Part shown: in pieces, positions 17,493 to 27,050 of the stretch | Position numbering within the stretch: position 1 is the first letter of the stretch | How the letters are laid out: every line of letters begins with the position of its first letter | Assembly: GCA_017620255.1 (NCBI GenBank) | Contig: JAFZQU010000012.1 | Span: forward strand, 1-64,000 | Direction of reading: 5' to 3' | Length of the DNA stretch: 64,000 nucleotides | Source: Lachnospiraceae bacterium | GTDB taxonomy: Bacteria > Bacillota > Clostridia > Lachnospirales > Lachnospiraceae | Program-made: the position numbers and the translations under genes | The notes under the pieces: generated by a model | What the model saw: the letters and a program-made list of their open reading frames with translations, nothing else | What the model was told of the DNA's origin: nothing | Databases searched by the model: none

Positions 17493-19061
17493 CTACAGAT
17501 AATTCAGCGGATTTACCTGTACACCGTTCACAAGGATCTCAAAATGCAGGTGCGGGCCCGAGCTGATACCCGTATTTCCGCTGAGTGCGATCTTCTCACC
17601 CTGGTTGACGCTCTGTCCGTTCTTCACCAGGATCTTGCTCAGATGTCCGTAACGTGTGACTTTTCCGTCCGGATGTTCAATGTATACACAGTATCCGTAG
17701 CCGCTGCCCCAGCCTGCGCGGATGACGGTGCCGCCGCTGGATGCCACTACGCTTGTACCGACCGGCGTAGCCCAGTCAATGCCTTTATGGAAGGTGGACG
17801 CACCTCTGGTAGGCGCCTTACGCTTACCGAATCGCGAGGAAAGTCGGCCGCCGGAGATAGGCTTTAAGAAAGTCGGCGGGATCTGTGTGCCCCGTTCGAT
17901 GATCTTCGGCACGGCTTCCGCAACGATATTTTCATAGATGATGTTTTTGGAGATCGCATCATCATTGCGGTAGATAATGTCTGCTACGACTTTGCGGAAA
18001 CCTGCCACCGGCTCCTGTTTGATCTCCTGATGGTTGGTATACCACTCGTCGTTTTCGATATACTGTACCTCTGCCTCGTAATTTTCCTCGTAGTAGATCT
18101 CCTCTGTACGCACCACGGACAGTTCGGGCTTGGGTACCATGACTTTGATCATATCGCCCGGACGGATCATGGCCGTTGCGTTGGGAATGGTCTCGCGGTT
18201 CATCGAGATGATGTTTTCGATCGTCGTCCCGTTCTTCTGCGCGATGACGGACAGGCTGTCGCCCGCTTCCACCTCGTAGATGGTGTCTTTTTCCTCTTTC
18301 TTGGTCACTTCGGCAATGGCATCTTCCAACGTCGTGATCTGGTCGGAATCCACATAAGCACGCACAACCTCGACATTTTCGCCAAAGGTCAGGTCCTTTA
18401 CGCCAAAATCAAACCCTTCCAGCGTCTGGTTCCGCGCCTCTTCATAGATCTGGTCCAGTTTCCGGATCGCGCCGGCACTCGGGAAAATAGCGTCCTCCTG
18501 TTCTTTCAGAAGGTCCGCCGTCTTTACGACATGCGTGGTCAGAACATTCAGTTCTCGCGTCGGGTCGAGCACGATCTCCACGGTATACTCGTTATTTTCA
18601 TCATATTTGTTTTTGGACTGGTTGAGCAGTTCGAGTACTTCGTCGCTGCTGCGCAGATTGACGGTAAATTCGTTGATCTTGATCTCATAGACGGGCTGTT
18701 TCGTTCTGGCAATGCTCTGCGAAAAAGCCTGATAGATATTTTCCGTTACCGCTTCTTCATCATCCGCCTGCCCGAAGATCACGCTGCTCCCGCTTAAGAC
18801 CATGTCGTAATCGATCAGCAGAAGGCCGTTTGCTTCTCTTGCAAGCTTGCGTCTTGCGTTAACCACCATGCGGTCCACGGAGGCCGGATCCGATACCCGC
18901 CCCACAAGACTTCCGTCAATAAAAACAGAGAATAAGTTATTCTTATCCTCTGAGAACAGCGAAATTGCGGGGACAACCATAAATACGAGCAATGCTGTTA
19001 CCAGCATTGCTCCTATATGGCTGAATTTCATTGTTTTTGTATACTTCGTCAGCAAACGCAT
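17493..19061 (-). CDS. M23-family peptidoglycan endopeptidase with LysM and G5 domains
   Basis: Membrane-anchored or secreted cell wall endopeptidase of 522 residues. Residues 1-36 hold a basic start and one hydrophobic segment (signal or anchor). A region of about 220 residues without clear family follows. A LysM domain (about 264-311, YEVEAGDSLSVIAQKNGTT) would bind peptidoglycan. A G5-like domain (about 315-390) precedes the C-terminal M23 LytM domain, which keeps the zinc ligands in HKGIDWA and GPHLHFE. It follows a tail-anchored hypothetical gene by 22 bases. Substrate is inferred from the fold: peptide cross-bridges of peptidoglycan. Confidence 0.9.
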   Translation of the reverse strand: MRLLTKYTKTMKFSHIGAMLVTALLVFMVVPAISLFSEDKNNLFSVFIDGSLVGRVSDPASVDRMVVNARRKLAREANGLLLIDYDMVLSGSSVIFGQADDEEAVTENIYQAFSQSIARTKQPVYEIKINEFTVNLRSSDEVLELLNQSKNKYDENNEYTVEIVLDPTRELNVLTTHVVKTADLLKEQEDAIFPSAGAIRKLDQIYEEARNQTLEGFDFGVKDLTFGENVEVVRAYVDSDQITTLEDAIAEVTKKEEKDTIYEVEAGDSLSVIAQKNGTTIENIISMNRETIPNATAMIRPGDMIKVMVPKPELSVVRTEEIYYEENYEAEVQYIENDEWYTNHQEIKQEPVAGFRKVVADIIYRNDDAISKNIIYENIVAEAVPKIIERGTQIPPTFLKPISGGRLSSRFGKRKAPTRGASTFHKGIDWATPVGTSVVASSGGTVIRAGWGSGYGYCVYIEHPDGKVTRYGHLSKILVKNGQSVNQGEKIALSGNTGISSGPHLHFEILVNGVQVNPLNYL

Positions 19062-19083
19062 CGGCTAACCGTTTATGACCTCA

Positions 19084-19833
19084 TCAGATGAAATTGAAGA
19101 TGTAACTGATAAGCAGTACTGCATTTACAAGACTGAGAACGATGGATACGATCGCAAGTACCTTCAGAAGACCTAAGGACTTCCTGTTCTGGTCAACGAC
19201 CTGCGTACCCTGCTCGGACAAAGCCGCCTGCACATTCCGGTAGCATTTGACGTTTTCCTTATGCACATGTTCTTCCATGTTGTTGTAAAACTGGGAAAGA
19301 AGCGCGCTTAAGGAACTCTCTTCCTTCTCGGCCGGCTGCTCCTGCGCTGCACCCTCTTCAGGAGCGTTCTCCGCCTCTTTTTTCTCTTCTTCTTTCTTCT
19401 GAAGCGTCTCGCGGATCGCCTGCAGCAGGTCTGTATTGTTGGCTACGGCACGCAGGATCTCTTCCTTTGTTGCCGGATCCATCTGCGCCATCGCAGGTTC
19501 CTGATAACGGGATGCGGCTCTGCCTGCTCCGTTTACGGAGGAAGCCATCTGATCGATCGCTTTCATGATCTCTTTTTCAGATGCATATACCTCGTCCTTT
19601 ACATCATCGATGCAGTCTGCAAACACTTCCAGCTGTTTGGAATTGCTCTGTTCGATCACATCTGCGATCGCATCCACATCGACTCCCGGACCTTCGGGGC
19701 TGTATGAAGGTGCACTGCGTCTTGGCGCACGGTCAAGCGCTTCTCCTCTGTCCTGTCTGTCATAGCGGTCTCTGCCGCCACGGTCGGACCCCATACGATC
19801 CCTTCCGTTGAACCTGTCCCTAATGCTATCCAT
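19084..19833 (-). CDS. tail-anchored hypothetical protein with Arg/Asp-rich N-terminus
   Basis: A 249-residue protein of unknown family. Residues 1-35 are almost only R, D and G (DRFNGRDRMGSDRGGRDRYD). The middle (about 45-120) is helical and acidic, followed by a Glu/Ala/Lys-rich linker and a helix (SALLSQFYNNMEEHVHKEN). The only membrane segment is at the very C-terminus (about 225-247, LLKVLAIVSIVLSLVNAVLLIS), so the bulk should face the cytoplasm. I choose the ATG at 19833, six bases after GGAGG; the ATG at 19839 abuts that site. It leads a unit with the M23 gene, hinting at a cell envelope role. Confidence 0.75.
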   Translation of the reverse strand: MDSIRDRFNGRDRMGSDRGGRDRYDRQDRGEALDRAPRRSAPSYSPEGPGVDVDAIADVIEQSNSKQLEVFADCIDDVKDEVYASEKEIMKAIDQMASSVNGAGRAASRYQEPAMAQMDPATKEEILRAVANNTDLLQAIRETLQKKEEEKKEAENAPEEGAAQEQPAEKEESSLSALLSQFYNNMEEHVHKENVKCYRNVQAALSEQGTQVVDQNRKSLGLLKVLAIVSIVLSLVNAVLLISYIFNFI

Positions 19834-19875
19834 GGCCATCCTCCATTTATAGTCTTTAATACCAATTGCAGATTC

Positions 19876-19904
19876 ATTCTATCATTTATTTATGGGAAAT
19901 ACAA
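19876..19904 (-). promoter_or_regulatory. promoter of the tail-anchored protein / M23 unit
   Basis: Minus strand TTGTAT (19899-19904), 17-bp spacer, TAGAAT (19876-19881), about 35 bases before the start codon. Confidence 0.6.
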
Positions 19905-19928
19905 GAAATCTCTTTATAAAATGAGGAG

Positions 19929-19957
19929 TGCCCGAGTGGATGAGAGTCACTCGGGCA
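19929..19957. other. isolated GC-rich hairpin in the gap after relQ
   Basis: TGCCCGAGTG (19929-19938) pairs perfectly with CACTCGGGCA (19948-19957). It is separate from the relQ terminator and followed only by a weak T-stretch on the minus strand (CTCCTCATTTTA). It could end a short RNA starting near 20007, where a TATAAA at 20014-20019 lies 16 bases from TTTGTT. The rest of the 19834-20125 gap holds no gene that I can see. Confidence 0.45.
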
Positions 19958-20077
19958 ATATTATGAAAAATATAACCTATTGTCGATTCAGATGTCCGTC
20001 TCTTACGAACACATTTATACTACCAACTAAATATGAACAAATTATGAACATACCGTGAATGAATGGTTAATCTGTAC

Positions 20078-20123
20078 AAAAAAACCTTGCGCGCCTTCCG
20101 ATCCATGTGCAAACTGCACAAGG
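20078..20123 (-). terminator. intrinsic terminator of the alarmone synthetase gene
   Basis: On the minus strand CCTTGTGC pairs with GCGCAAGG (one G-U pair) and is followed directly by TTTTTTT (20078-20084). A smaller TGTGC/GCACA hairpin can form in the loop. The stem begins two bases after the stop codon. Confidence 0.75.
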
Positions 20124-20125
20124 GA

Positions 20126-20770
20126 TCACTGTTCCTCTTCAGATTGCGCTTCCTGGATCTCTTCATTCAAGGACAGCATCATATCGTCTAAAACAGACAC
20201 CATCTGTGCGCATTCATACAGCTGCTTCTTGATGTGTTCCGGCGCGTTTTTTTCGAACTTGTAATTCATCTTATGCTCGAGACTCGCCCAGAAGTCCATG
20301 GCAACCGTACGGATCTGCACTTCCACCTTCGTATCTACAACGCTGTCCGAGAGATAGATCGGAACGCTGACGATCATATGGTAGCTTTTGTATCCGCTGT
20401 CCTTGGGATTCTCAATATAATCCTTGACGCTCAGCACCTTCAGGTCGCTCTGATTGGAAAGCATTTCCGCGATCCGGTAAATATCGGACGTGAACGAACA
20501 GATCACGCGGATCCCCGCAATGTCATTGACATAGCGCACCATATTGTCGATCGTGGATTCCAGCCCTTTGTTACGCAGCTTGCGCACAATGCTTTCCGGT
20601 GACTTGATACGTGACTTAATATGTTCGATGGGATTATATTGATGAATATGCTGGAATTCGTCGTTTAAGATCTCCAGCTTCGTACCTACTTCTTTCAGTG
20701 CGGAATTATACAAGAGCATTGTGGTCTGCCAATTGTCTATCTCCGCATTGCCATTATCCTTAATTTCCAA
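20126..20770 (-). CDS. relQ: small alarmone synthetase, RelQ/YjbM type
   Basis: Makes (p)ppGpp by transferring pyrophosphate from ATP to GTP or GDP. At 214 residues it holds only the synthetase domain, with no HD hydrolase, TGS or ACT regions. Visible signatures are IKSPESIVRKLRNKG, NDIAGIRVICSF (catalytic Asp region), DYIENPKDSGYKSYHMIV and VEVQIRTVAMDFWASLEHKMNY. The length and the acidic C-terminal helix fit SAS1/RelQ better than RelP. The start is TTG at 20770 with AAAGGAG eight bases before; no ATG is in frame until residue 18. It has its own terminator. Confidence 0.9.
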   Translation of the reverse strand: MEIKDNGNAEIDNWQTTMLLYNSALKEVGTKLEILNDEFQHIHQYNPIEHIKSRIKSPESIVRKLRNKGLESTIDNMVRYVNDIAGIRVICSFTSDIYRIAEMLSNQSDLKVLSVKDYIENPKDSGYKSYHMIVSVPIYLSDSVVDTKVEVQIRTVAMDFWASLEHKMNYKFEKNAPEHIKKQLYECAQMVSVLDDMMLSLNEEIQEAQSEEEQ

Positions 20771-20863
20771 ATCGGGTACTCCTTTACCGTACTTTCTGCA
20801 TAATATTTTACCATATTCTTTGGTTTATTTGTGCATTTTCACAAAAAATTAACAGAAAATTTA

Positions 20864-20872
20864 TGCTATACT
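20864..20872 (+). promoter_or_regulatory. extended -10 promoter of the small hypothetical gene
   Basis: TGCTATACT, an extended -10 element (TG-N-TATACT), stands 18 bases before the start codon. No good -35 hexamer is visible. Confidence 0.45.
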
Positions 20873-20890
20873 ATCGTAGAGGTGTTTTCT

Positions 20891-21157
20891 ATGTTTCGAC
20901 TATGGGGCAGAACTTTCCGTAACAATCACATGCTGCGGGACATCGTCATCGAAAACGGTGCCGATGATACCAGAACGCATAAGGTCTTCGACGGTCTTGA
21001 GAAGATCTGTTATGCTTTCGATCTGAGCAGGCCGATCTGGCTTGATGCAACGGTCAGTGATTTTCAACGGACCGGAGCCGCACGTTTCTATCAGGACAGT
21101 TTCATCGACGCGATCGATTTTGACTATCTCGAGATCCGTATCATAGAAGAAGACTGA
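20891..21157 (+). CDS. small conserved hypothetical protein, 88 aa
   Basis: A soluble protein starting MFRLWGRTFRNNHMLRDIVI and ending EIRIIEED. I place the start at the ATG at 20891 because GAGGTG lies at a suitable distance; an upstream reading from 20831 would include the promoter. Conserved-looking patches are DDTRTHKVFDGLEKICYAFD and RFYQDSFIDAIDFDYLEI. I believe similar short proteins occur in other Lachnospiraceae but know no function. It is a one-gene unit, convergent with the EF-hand-like gene, and its stop codon lies inside the terminator stem. Confidence 0.75.
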   Translation: MFRLWGRTFRNNHMLRDIVIENGADDTRTHKVFDGLEKICYAFDLSRPIWLDATVSDFQRTGAARFYQDSFIDAIDFDYLEIRIIEED

Positions 21158-21179
21158 GCACACAGCCCAGTCTTCTTCT
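21145..21179. terminator. bidirectional terminator between convergent genes
   Basis: AGAAGAAGACTG (21145-21156) pairs with CAGTCTTCTTCT (21168-21179) over 12 bases. It contains the stop codon of the rightward small gene and ends just before the stop of the leftward EF-hand-like gene. Confidence 0.75.
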
Positions 21180-21183
21180 TGTT

Positions 21184-22185
21184 TCAGGCCCTGCAGATAT
21201 CCATCTGCTGCATGCTGCCGATGCCCCCGTTCTCATACAGGAATATTCCCGTTCTCCGGATATAGGCGCTGGTAGCGTTGGTGGAAACATCATTCAGGGA
21301 AAACTGCGTTCCCACACTGTGCAGGCCGATCGCTCCGATCCCCCGTTCCTTCAGGGTATAGAGCTGTGCTTCCCCGTCCTCGGAAAAGCTGTAGATCTTC
21401 AGTTTGTCAAAGACCTCATCCGCTTCGTCGATCCAGCCGTTCCCGTCGGAATCATATGCCGACAGATCGGCGAATCCGTTTCCACAGGCCGTGCCGAACA
21501 GTTCCGAGCCGTCATTGACCGTTCCGTCCCCGTTTTTGTCCAGCGCCAGGAATCCGCTGCCCTTTGCGAGCATCGGGATCTCATCCTCTGTGCCGTCCGC
21601 ATCCAGGTCGAAAAAGAATTTCTGGTCCGAAACATCCGCCACATTGCAATCCAGGTTGATCACGAGCGGATCGATCGCTTCCAGTTTCTCAAATGACACG
21701 GCATAACTGCTTTCAAAACTCCGGCTCATACCGATCTCCAGGGAAAAATCAATCTCCCTTCCATCGGCACATACGACTTTCCCTGCCGCACTGAAATCAG
21801 TCTGTTCCGATTCACTGAAACTGTACTCCTCCGTATAGGTGACTTTCATCATATTCTGACTCATTCCCCCGCCACCCTTTTCGATGATGTACTTATTCAG
21901 TTTCTCGTCATCCAGACCAAACAGCCACCGCAACAGGTAATTGATGCATTGTTCCTTGATCCTTGACAACGCGTCCGCTTCGAGTCTGCTGACCATATTG
22001 GTCTGACTGATCAAAACGGCCTTAAATTGTTTCACATCCGTGCGAACAGAAGTATACGTTCTGGCAGATTCCATTCCTATACTACTGTTTGATATGATCA
22101 ATACTCTCCTTTCGACCGCTGTTTTATTTCTCCTCCGTGAGAAATAAAAAACGGAGAGTGCATCGGCGTAATCCATTTCGCCCAT
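21184..22185 (-). CDS. EF-hand-like calcium-binding protein, unknown function
   Basis: A 333-residue protein with no signal peptide. The C-terminal half has two Asp-rich EF-hand/dockerin-like loops: LDKNGDGTVNDGSELFG (about residues 217-233) and YDSDGNGWIDEADEVFD (about 244-260), preceded by FDLDADGTEDEIPML. This arrangement is seen in a VCBS/RTX-like family common in clostridia. The N-terminal part is uncharacterised. Two starts are possible: the ATG at 22185 after GGAGGG, or a TTG at 22101 after AAAGGAG, which begins IISNSSIGMESARTYTS, a pattern that looks more like the true start of this family. The product may be secreted by an unconventional route or bind calcium inside the cell. Confidence 0.7.
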   Translation of the reverse strand: MGEMDYADALSVFYFSRRRNKTAVERRVLIISNSSIGMESARTYTSVRTDVKQFKAVLISQTNMVSRLEADALSRIKEQCINYLLRWLFGLDDEKLNKYIIEKGGGGMSQNMMKVTYTEEYSFSESEQTDFSAAGKVVCADGREIDFSLEIGMSRSFESSYAVSFEKLEAIDPLVINLDCNVADVSDQKFFFDLDADGTEDEIPMLAKGSGFLALDKNGDGTVNDGSELFGTACGNGFADLSAYDSDGNGWIDEADEVFDKLKIYSFSEDGEAQLYTLKERGIGAIGLHSVGTQFSLNDVSTNATSAYIRRTGIFLYENGGIGSMQQMDICRA

Positions 22186-22301
22186 GTTCCCTCCGTGGTC
22201 ATTCTTTTTTGCGCACGCCTTCTGCAGGAAGCATACGCGGGGCTTTTGGCCAGACTGCCCCTGTAAAGAATATATCGGATCATTTCGGTATGAAGTTTAT
22301 A

Positions 22302-24554
22302 TCAGCCCCTGTAATAATTGATCAGGCAGCCTTTCAGGATGATCTCCCTCTCTGTATCGGTCAGGTCGCCCAGCGTGAGTGTGAATTCCCTCAGGGAATC
22401 CCCATCGACAGCATAGGCGGTGATCTTCTCGCGCTTCGTTTCAACCGCTTCACGGATATCCGGAATGAACAGATACTGTTTGTTGGAGAACGGCAGTGCA
22501 CCCGGTTCGATCAGGAACGGGAGCATGCCCCAGTTGATCAGATTGGAACGGTACCGTTTCGTTGCGTATTCGTTGGCGATATTCGCCCAGCCGCCCAGTA
22601 CCTTCTGGCAGGAGGCTGCCTGTTCCCTGGCAGAGCCGTCTCCCGGTTTGACCGCAAAGATCGTGGAACCGAACCCGCAGTTTTCACGGGATGCATCCGG
22701 GAACTTTGTCTTTATGGCTGTCATGACCGGTTTCACTTCTCCGCTGACCTCGCAGGGATGTTCTCCCTTCACCCTTGCTTCCTCGATTGCCCGGACTTCC
22801 TTTGCAAGACCGACATATGCCGGATCCTTTCTGGAAAGCGTAAATTCCGCAAGGCCGAGCGGATTGGAGCGGTAAGAAGAGGTTTCCCCGGACGGGATCA
22901 GTTCATCCGTTGTCGTGACCGGATCGTGGATCTCGGAAACGACCTTTAATACGAGATTCTGCGGCAGTGCTTCCATCTTCGGCCAGTCTTTGATGTTCGG
23001 CCCGAAATGGATCTCCGTTTCCGGCTCGGCAATGCCGTGACTGTCAAATACTCTGTTTTCATAGATCGTGGCATCAAAATGATACTTGTATTTCTGCAGT
23101 GTACCCGCTTCGATCTGACGGACCGCACTTGTAAGGCGTCCGCCGTTCGCCGCCGTGGCTGCGATCGAACGCGCATCCATCAGTGCGACGGAAGCGATCT
23201 GTCCGTTCTGCAGTTTCGAACCCTCGCGGTTCGGGAAGTTCCTCGTGGAATGACGGATCGAAAAAGCGTTGTTTGCAGGCGTGTCACCCGCACCGAAACA
23301 GGGTCCGCAGAACGCGGTCTTTAAGATCGCGCCTGTTTCAAGGAGTTTTGCCGCACATCCGTTTTTGATCAGTTCCATATAGATCGGTGTGGATGCCGGA
23401 TATACACTTAGCGTAAAGGCATTGTTACCGATGCTCGCACCCTGCAGGATATCCGCTGCCGCACAGATGTTTTCGAAGCCGCCGCCGGCGCAGCCTGCGA
23501 TGATCCCCTGCTCCACATAGAATTTCCCATCGCGGACCTTGTCCTGCAGGGAATAGGGAACCTGGCCGTCCAGACTGACCATGGCTTTCTTCTCGACATC
23601 CGCAAGGATATCTTTCAGGTTGGCGTTCACTTCATCGATCGGATAGGCGTTGCTCGGATGGAACGGCATCGCGATCATCGGTTCCACCGTATCAAGATCC
23701 ACTTCGATCACGCCGTCATAATAGGCGCCCTCTTCCGGCGTCAGGCATTTATAATCCCCTGCCCTGCCGTGGATCTCATAGTATTCACGGATCGTTTCAT
23801 CGGTCTGCCAGATCGAGGACAGACAGGTGGTCTCCGTTGTCATGACATCAATGCCGATCCTGAAGTCAGCACTTAGATTCGCCACGCCCGGACCGACAAA
23901 CTCCATGACTTTGTTTTTGACATAGCCGTTTGAGAATACCGCGCCGATGATGGCAAGTGCCACATCCTGCGGTCCGACGCCCGGTTTGGGAGCCCCGGTC
24001 AGATAGACGGCAACGACTTCCGGCATTTTGATATCATAGGTCCTGTTCAGGAGCTGTTTTACCAGTTCCGGTCCGCCCTCGCCCATTGCCATCGTACCCA
24101 GTGCTCCGTAGCGTGTATGCGAATCGGATCCGAGGATCATCTTTCCGCCGCCTGAGAGCATTTCTCTGGCAAACTGATGGATCACGGCCTGGTGGGGCGG
24201 AACATAGACACCGCCGTACTTTTTGGCACAGGTTAAGCCAAACATGTGATCATCTTCGTTGATCGTGCCGCCGACTGCACACAGACTGTTGTGGCAGTTG
24301 GTCAGTACATACGGAATCGGAAATTTCTCCAGCCCCGATGCGCGTGCCGTCTGAATGATCCCGACAAAAGTAATGTCATGGCTCGTGAGTTTGTCAAATT
24401 TGATCTGCAGGTTTTTCTGATCGCCGCTTACATTATGTGCCTGCAGGATCGAGTACGCGATGGTCTTCTTTGCGCCCTCTTCTTTGCTGATATTGCTTTC
24501 GGACACGAGCCTTCCGTTTTGCAGATAGGCACCGCCGTCTGATAATCTGATCAT
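22302..24554 (-). CDS. aconitase-family hydratase (YbhJ-like)
   Basis: Iron-sulphur hydro-lyase homologue of 750 residues. The cluster-binding cysteines of aconitases can be recognised in [11 protein letters not shown] and [12 protein letters not shown]. The segment [20 protein letters not shown] (with the conserved SDSHT) and a C-terminal swivel domain ([19 protein letters not shown]) complete the fold. The overall sequence fits the YbhJ-type hydratase rather than TCA-cycle AcnA, whose length is about 890; LeuC is much shorter. The substrate is unknown. The start is the ATG at 24554 after GAGAGG. It follows glycogen phosphorylase by 11 bases. Confidence 0.82.
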   Translation of the reverse strand: MIRLSDGGAYLQNGRLVSESNISKEEGAKKTIAYSILQAHNVSGDQKNLQIKFDKLTSHDITFVGIIQTARASGLEKFPIPYVLTNCHNSLCAVGGTINEDDHMFGLTCAKKYGGVYVPPHQAVIHQFAREMLSGGGKMILGSDSHTRYGALGTMAMGEGGPELVKQLLNRTYDIKMPEVVAVYLTGAPKPGVGPQDVALAIIGAVFSNGYVKNKVMEFVGPGVANLSADFRIGIDVMTTETTCLSSIWQTDETIREYYEIHGRAGDYKCLTPEEGAYYDGVIEVDLDTVEPMIAMPFHPSNAYPIDEVNANLKDILADVEKKAMVSLDGQVPYSLQDKVRDGKFYVEQGIIAGCAGGGFENICAAADILQGASIGNNAFTLSVYPASTPIYMELIKNGCAAKLLETGAILKTAFCGPCFGAGDTPANNAFSIRHSTRNFPNREGSKLQNGQIASVALMDARSIAATAANGGRLTSAVRQIEAGTLQKYKYHFDATIYENRVFDSHGIAEPETEIHFGPNIKDWPKMEALPQNLVLKVVSEIHDPVTTTDELIPSGETSSYRSNPLGLAEFTLSRKDPAYVGLAKEVRAIEEARVKGEHPCEVSGEVKPVMTAIKTKFPDASRENCGFGSTIFAVKPGDGSAREQAASCQKVLGGWANIANEYATKRYRSNLINWGMLPFLIEPGALPFSNKQYLFIPDIREAVETKREKITAYAVDGDSLREFTLTLGDLTDTEREIILKGCLINYYRG

Positions 24555-24565
24555 GCTCTTTCCTC

Positions 24566-27013
24566 TCAATCCAAATGCCAGATCTCATCCACATATTCGC
24601 GGATGGTACGGTCTGAGGAGAACTTACCGACGGAGCCGACATTTAAGATCGCCATCTTCGCCCATTTCTTCTCGTCTTTGTATGCAGCCTCCACGCGCTT
24701 CTGCGCATCCGCATAGGCCTTGAAATCCTTGAGGATGAAGTAGGTATCCGCTTTTGCCGTGCACTGCGTGTTGAGCAGGGAATTGTACAGATCCCTGAAC
24801 AGATCCGGATCGTTCTGTGAGTAGAATCCGTTGATCAGCTGCATCAGCACCTTACGGATATCCGGATCGTTGTTGAAGATCTCCGTGGGATCATAGCCGC
24901 CGTTCTTCTCGTAAGCGATGACCTCATCGGAAGAAAGACCGAAGATGAACGCGTTCTCTTCACCCATTTCCTCAACCATTTCCACGTTTGCACCGTCCAT
25001 CGTGCCGATGGTGACCGCACCGTTTAACATGAACTTCATGTTACCGGTACCGGAAGCTTCCTTACTGGCCGTGGAGATCTGCTCGGATACATCCGCTGCC
25101 GCAAAGATCAGTTCCGCGTTGCTCACGCAGTAATCCTCGATAAATACGATCTTGATCTTTCCGTCGATGGTCGTGTCGTTGTTGACTACATCCGCTACCG
25201 AATTGATCAGTTTGATCGTGAGTTTTGCATTCTTGTAGCCTGCTGCCGCCTTGGCGCCGAAGATGAAAGTCCGCGGATAGAAATCCTGTTCCGGATGCTC
25301 TTTCAGCTCGTTGTACAGATACATGACATGCAGGATGTTCATCAGCTGCCGTTTGTATTCATGCAGACGTTTTACCTGCACATCAAAGATCGAGCGCGGA
25401 TCCACTTCGATCCCGTTATGCGCCATGATGTATTCGGCTAGGCGTACCTTGTTGCGGTACTTGATGTTCATGAACTCGTGCTGCGCTTTCTCATCATCCG
25501 CATACACTTTCAGTTTCTTGATCGCATCCAGATTCGTGATCCAGTCGCTGCCCACATGGTCCGTTACCCAGTCAGCCAACAGCGGATTGCCGTGCAGCAG
25601 GAACCGGCGCTGTGTGATACCGTTTGTCTTGTTGTTGAACTTCTCCGGCATCATCTCGTAGAAATCCTTCAGTTCTCTTGCCTTCAGGATCTCCGTATGC
25701 AGTCTTGCCACACCGTTTACCGAGAAGCCGGCACAGATCGCAAGATGCGCCATCTTGACCTGACCGTCGTAGATGATCGCCATGTTGCGTACTTTATCGG
25801 GATCACCCGGATATTTCTCTTCGATCTGAAGGACGAATCTTCTGTTGATCTCCTCAATGATCTGGTATACACGGGGAAGCAGTCTCGAGAACAGCTCGAT
25901 CGGCCATTTCTCCAGGGCTTCCGCCATGATCGTATGGTTCGTATAAGCACAGCTCTTCGTAACGACCGTCCATGCCTCATCCCATTCGAGGTTGTAGTCA
26001 TCCATCAGGATACGCATCAGTTCACCGACTGCAACTGTCGGGTGGGTATCATTCATCTGGAAAATGACTTTTTCATGCAGCTTGCGAACGTCTTTATGCG
26101 AACGCATATATTTTTCGACCGCTTCCTGCAGGCTTGCGGAAATGAAGAAGTACTGCTGTTTTAAGCGCAGTTCCTTACCTGCATAATGGTTATCGTTGGG
26201 ATAGAGCACCTCGCAGATATTTCTTGCCAGGTTTTCCTGCTCGACCGCCTTGCGGTAATCACCTTTGTCAAACGAATCCAGCTGGAAGACTTCGATCGGC
26301 TGCGCGTCCCAGATCCTGAGCGTATTGACGATGCCGTTTCCGTATCCGACAACCGGCAGGTCATAAGGGATCGCCTGTACCGACTGATAGTTTTCCTGTA
26401 CAAAATGGTTCCTTCCGTTCTCATCCACATCCACGCGGATGTTTCCGCCGAACTTCACGGTCTTTGCGTATTCGGGGCGGCGCAGTTCAAACGGGTAACC
26501 GTCCTTTAACCAGTTATCCGGGACCTCCACCTGGAAGCCGTCACGGATCTCCTGACGGAACATACCGTAGTGATAACGAATCCCGCAGCCATAAGCGCTG
26601 TAACCGAGTGTTGCGAGGGAATCCAGGAAGCAGGCTGCCAGTCTGCCAAGACCGCCGTTACCGAGCGCCGGGTCTCTTTCCTCATTCTCCAGCTCGTTCA
26701 GATCACAGCCGAGTTCTTTCATGGCTTTGGCAACATCCTTGTACTCGCAGAGATTGATCAGGCTGTTGCCCATCAGACGGCCCATCAGGAATTCCATGGA
26801 AAGATAGTAAACTGTCTTCGGATCAGTCTCCTCATACAGTTTCTGAGTCTTCATCCAGTTCTCGATGATCTCGTCCTTGACCGTGTAGCATAACGCCATA
26901 TAGATCTGATGCGGCGTTGCCTCCTCGATCGTCTTGCGGTAAAGCAGCTTGGTGTTTTCTTTTACCTCGTTCTTGAATGCCTCTTTGTTGAAACCGGTTT
27001 TGAATTTGATCAC
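24566..27013 (-). CDS. glgP: glycogen/alpha-glucan phosphorylase
   Basis: Releases glucose 1-phosphate from glycogen or maltodextrins. At 815 residues it is full length. The pyridoxal phosphate lysine is in [14 protein letters not shown] (about residue 660) and the signature continues to [11 protein letters not shown]. The N-terminal [17 protein letters not shown] is also diagnostic. A GTG at 27013 is the best start: AGGAGG sits six bases upstream, within the longer frame that begins at 27028. It lies 37 bases after ileS, with no other glycogen genes nearby. Confidence 0.95.
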   Translation of the reverse strand: MIKFKTGFNKEAFKNEVKENTKLLYRKTIEEATPHQIYMALCYTVKDEIIENWMKTQKLYEETDPKTVYYLSMEFLMGRLMGNSLINLCEYKDVAKAMKELGCDLNELENEERDPALGNGGLGRLAACFLDSLATLGYSAYGCGIRYHYGMFRQEIRDGFQVEVPDNWLKDGYPFELRRPEYAKTVKFGGNIRVDVDENGRNHFVQENYQSVQAIPYDLPVVGYGNGIVNTLRIWDAQPIEVFQLDSFDKGDYRKAVEQENLARNICEVLYPNDNHYAGKELRLKQQYFFISASLQEAVEKYMRSHKDVRKLHEKVIFQMNDTHPTVAVGELMRILMDDYNLEWDEAWTVVTKSCAYTNHTIMAEALEKWPIELFSRLLPRVYQIIEEINRRFVLQIEEKYPGDPDKVRNMAIIYDGQVKMAHLAICAGFSVNGVARLHTEILKARELKDFYEMMPEKFNNKTNGITQRRFLLHGNPLLADWVTDHVGSDWITNLDAIKKLKVYADDEKAQHEFMNIKYRNKVRLAEYIMAHNGIEVDPRSIFDVQVKRLHEYKRQLMNILHVMYLYNELKEHPEQDFYPRTFIFGAKAAAGYKNAKLTIKLINSVADVVNNDTTIDGKIKIVFIEDYCVSNAELIFAAADVSEQISTASKEASGTGNMKFMLNGAVTIGTMDGANVEMVEEMGEENAFIFGLSSDEVIAYEKNGGYDPTEIFNNDPDIRKVLMQLINGFYSQNDPDLFRDLYNSLLNTQCTAKADTYFILKDFKAYADAQKRVEAAYKDEKKWAKMAILNVGSVGKFSSDRTIREYVDEIWHLD

Positions 27014-27050
27014 TTTTAGCCTCCTCATTAAATGATTTTGTTTCCTCCCT

